8,508 nucleotides of DNA from the NCBI GenBank assembly GCA_003456155.1, contig DMPC01000067.1:1-8508 (forward strand), given 5' to 3'. The notes under the pieces are model-generated. The model was not told the origin of the DNA. It saw nothing but the letters and a program-made list of their open reading frames with translations, and did no database searches. This stretch comes from Actinomycetota bacterium (lineage in GTDB: Bacteria; Actinomycetota; Actinomycetes; S36-B12). Below, piece after piece: positions 7,123 to 8,508 of this stretch; position 1 is the stretch's first letter, and every line of letters starts with the position of its first letter. Made by a program: the position numbers and the translations under genes.

Positions 7123-8508
7123 GATTCGACACGCTTCCCGACATGGCTGCCTCGAGCAACTGCTCGCGCGTCGTCTGGCGGGAATCGAACTCGCGCACCA
7201 TCCGGCCTCCGTTCATCATGTAGATGCGGTCGCAGTTGCCCAGAAGCTCCGGCAGTTCGGATGACACCATCAGAACGGACAGTCCTTCGCTCGCGAGTGA
7301 GTCGATGAGGCGGTAGATCTCCGCCTTGGCGGCGATATCTACTCCCTTTGTGGGTTCGTCCAACAAGACGACCTTCGGGTGGGTGAACAGGGCGCGCGAG
7401 AGCAGGACCTTCTGCTGGTTGCCGCCGCTGAGCGTTGATAGGGCGCCCTTGACTGTCGCCCCAACGATGTGGAATCGGTCGATGGCCGCCTCCGCTGCGC
7501 TTCGCTCCTTCGCCCGAGACAGGAAGCCGAGGCGGAGGATTCGACCGAGGGCGCTGACGGTGGTGTTAGCCGCAATGTCGAGGTTGAACAGCAGGCCTTC
7601 GGTCTTGCGCTCCTCCGGAACGAACGCAAGTCCGAGACGGCCGGCGTGGCCCGGCTTGTGGGGGGGCACGACCTTCCCGCCGACCGTGACCGTGCCCGAT
7701 CGGGGCAGCGCTCCCACCAGAGAGAGCAGGAGTTCCGAGCGGCCTGCGCCGAGGGGTCCCCCGATACCCACAACCTCGCCGGCGCGAACGGTGATGCTGA
7801 CATCGACCACGGCGTGGCGGCCATGGACACGCGGATCGGGAACGGTGACCCCTGTGACAGTAAGGAGGGGCTCACCCGGGGACCGACGATGCTCGGGGTA
7901 CAAGAAGGTGAGGTCCTTGCCGGTCATTGACCGCACCAGGCGGTCACGCGTGAGTTCCGAGCGCGGGATGGTGTCCACCAATTCGGAGTCCCGTAGCACG
8001 CTTACGGTGTCGCACAGGTGGGTGATTTCTTCGAGTTTGTGGCTGATGAGTAGGACCGTGACTCCGTGTGTCCTCAGATCGGTCACGATGCGGTAAAGGT
8101 TCTCGACCTCCTCGTGGGTCAGGGCCGTCGTGGGCTCGTCAAGAAGGAGGACCCGCGGCCGCGCGTAGAGTGCTCGGGCGATCATCAGTAGTTGTTTCCT
8201 CGAGGCGCTTAGTTCACCGGCCAACTGGCGTGCATCCAAACGGATACCGACTTCGCCGAGGAAAGCCGAGACCTCAGTGATCACACGGCCTTGGCGGATC
8301 ACTCGGCCACCGGGCCAACGCCCCAGAACGATGTTCTCTGCGACCGTCATCGTGTCGATGACACTTGTCTCCTGTGGGACCACTGCGATCCCACTGCGGC
8401 GGGCGTCATCCGGAGACGTCAACTCCACCGTCACGCCGTCGACCTTGAGCTCCCCCGAGATGGTGGAGGTCGGGTACTGGCCGTCGAGGATCTTGATCAG
8501 CGTGGACT
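7115..8508 (-). CDS. Sugar ABC transporter ATP-binding protein, RbsA/XylG/MglA type, N-terminus beyond the right window edge
   Basis: Tandem two-domain ATPase that powers a monosaccharide importer. 463 residues are visible of about 500; the window starts inside the first Walker A motif (STLIKILDG follows a probable K). Domain 1 has the loop QYPTSTISGEL typical of the XylG/MglA branch, a Q-loop in VVPQETSVIDTMTVAENI, a degenerate signature LSASRKQ (LSASR at 8198-8212), Walker B RVLLLDEPTTAL and the H-loop in LLISHKLEEI. Domain 2 has the lysine-less Walker A GPLGAGRSEL, FVPEERKTEGL, an intact signature LSGGNQQKV, Walker B KVVLLDEPTKGVD and VSSELPE in place of the H-loop, all normal for the second half in this family. 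The reading frame is open to the window edge, so the GTG at 8434 is internal and not the start. It ends in SVSNHE, with its stop inside the permease gene start. Some codons rare in high-GC genomes (CTA, AGG, AAA, CAA) are present. Confidence 0.96.
   Translation of the reverse strand, partial: STLIKILDGQYPTSTISGELKVDGVTVELTSPDDARRSGIAVVPQETSVIDTMTVAENIVLGRWPGGRVIRQGRVITEVSAFLGEVGIRLDARQLAGELSASRKQLLMIARALYARPRVLLLDEPTTALTHEEVENLYRIVTDLRTHGVTVLLISHKLEEITHLCDTVSVLRDSELVDTIPRSELTRDRLVRSMTGKDLTFLYPEHRRSPGEPLLTVTGVTVPDPRVHGRHAVVDVSITVRAGEVVGIGGPLGAGRSELLLSLVGALPRSGTVTVGGKVVPPHKPGHAGRLGLAFVPEERKTEGLLFNLDIAANTTVSALGRILRLGFLSRAKERSAAEAAIDRFHIVGATVKGALSTLSGGNQQKVLLSRALFTHPKVVLLDEPTKGVDIAAKAEIYRLIDSLASEGLSVLMVSSELPELLGNCDRIYMMNGGRMVREFDSRQTTREQLLEAAMSGSVSNHE

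Overview
The window reads as a chromosomal segment of a high-GC Gram-positive bacterium, most likely an actinobacterium. The evidence is the strong G/C bias at third codon positions, a single-chain pyruvate carboxylase of the usual actinobacterial layout, and a GTG start behind a purine-rich ribosome binding site. I cannot name the genus.

All five genes are on the minus strand, so transcription runs from right to left. In that order they are: the ATP-binding subunit of a sugar ABC importer (cut by the right edge), its permease, a large flavin and iron-sulfur D-2-hydroxyacid dehydrogenase of the D-lactate dehydrogenase (Dld-II) type, a fumarylacetoacetate-hydrolase (FAH) family protein, and pyruvate carboxylase (cut by the left edge). 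The first four are tightly packed: an 8-nt overlap, a 1-nt gap and a 4-nt ATGA overlap. Pyruvate carboxylase follows after a 70-nt gap with its own good ribosome binding site. There is no non-coding stretch over 70 nt. I see no RNA gene, mobile element, CRISPR array, clear promoter or terminator.

The genes suggest one catabolic unit. The importer is of the ribose/xylose/galactose type. FAH-family enzymes are known to hydrolyse 2,4-diketo-3-deoxy sugar acids to pyruvate plus a 2-hydroxyacid (lactate from 6-deoxyhexoses, glycolate from pentoses). The dehydrogenase could oxidise that hydroxyacid. Pyruvate carboxylase would then turn pyruvate into oxaloacetate, which matters because such a route makes pyruvate without passing through phosphoenolpyruvate. 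The gene identities are well supported. The pathway and its substrate are inference: the sugar dehydrogenase, dehydratase and solute-binding protein it needs are not in the window.
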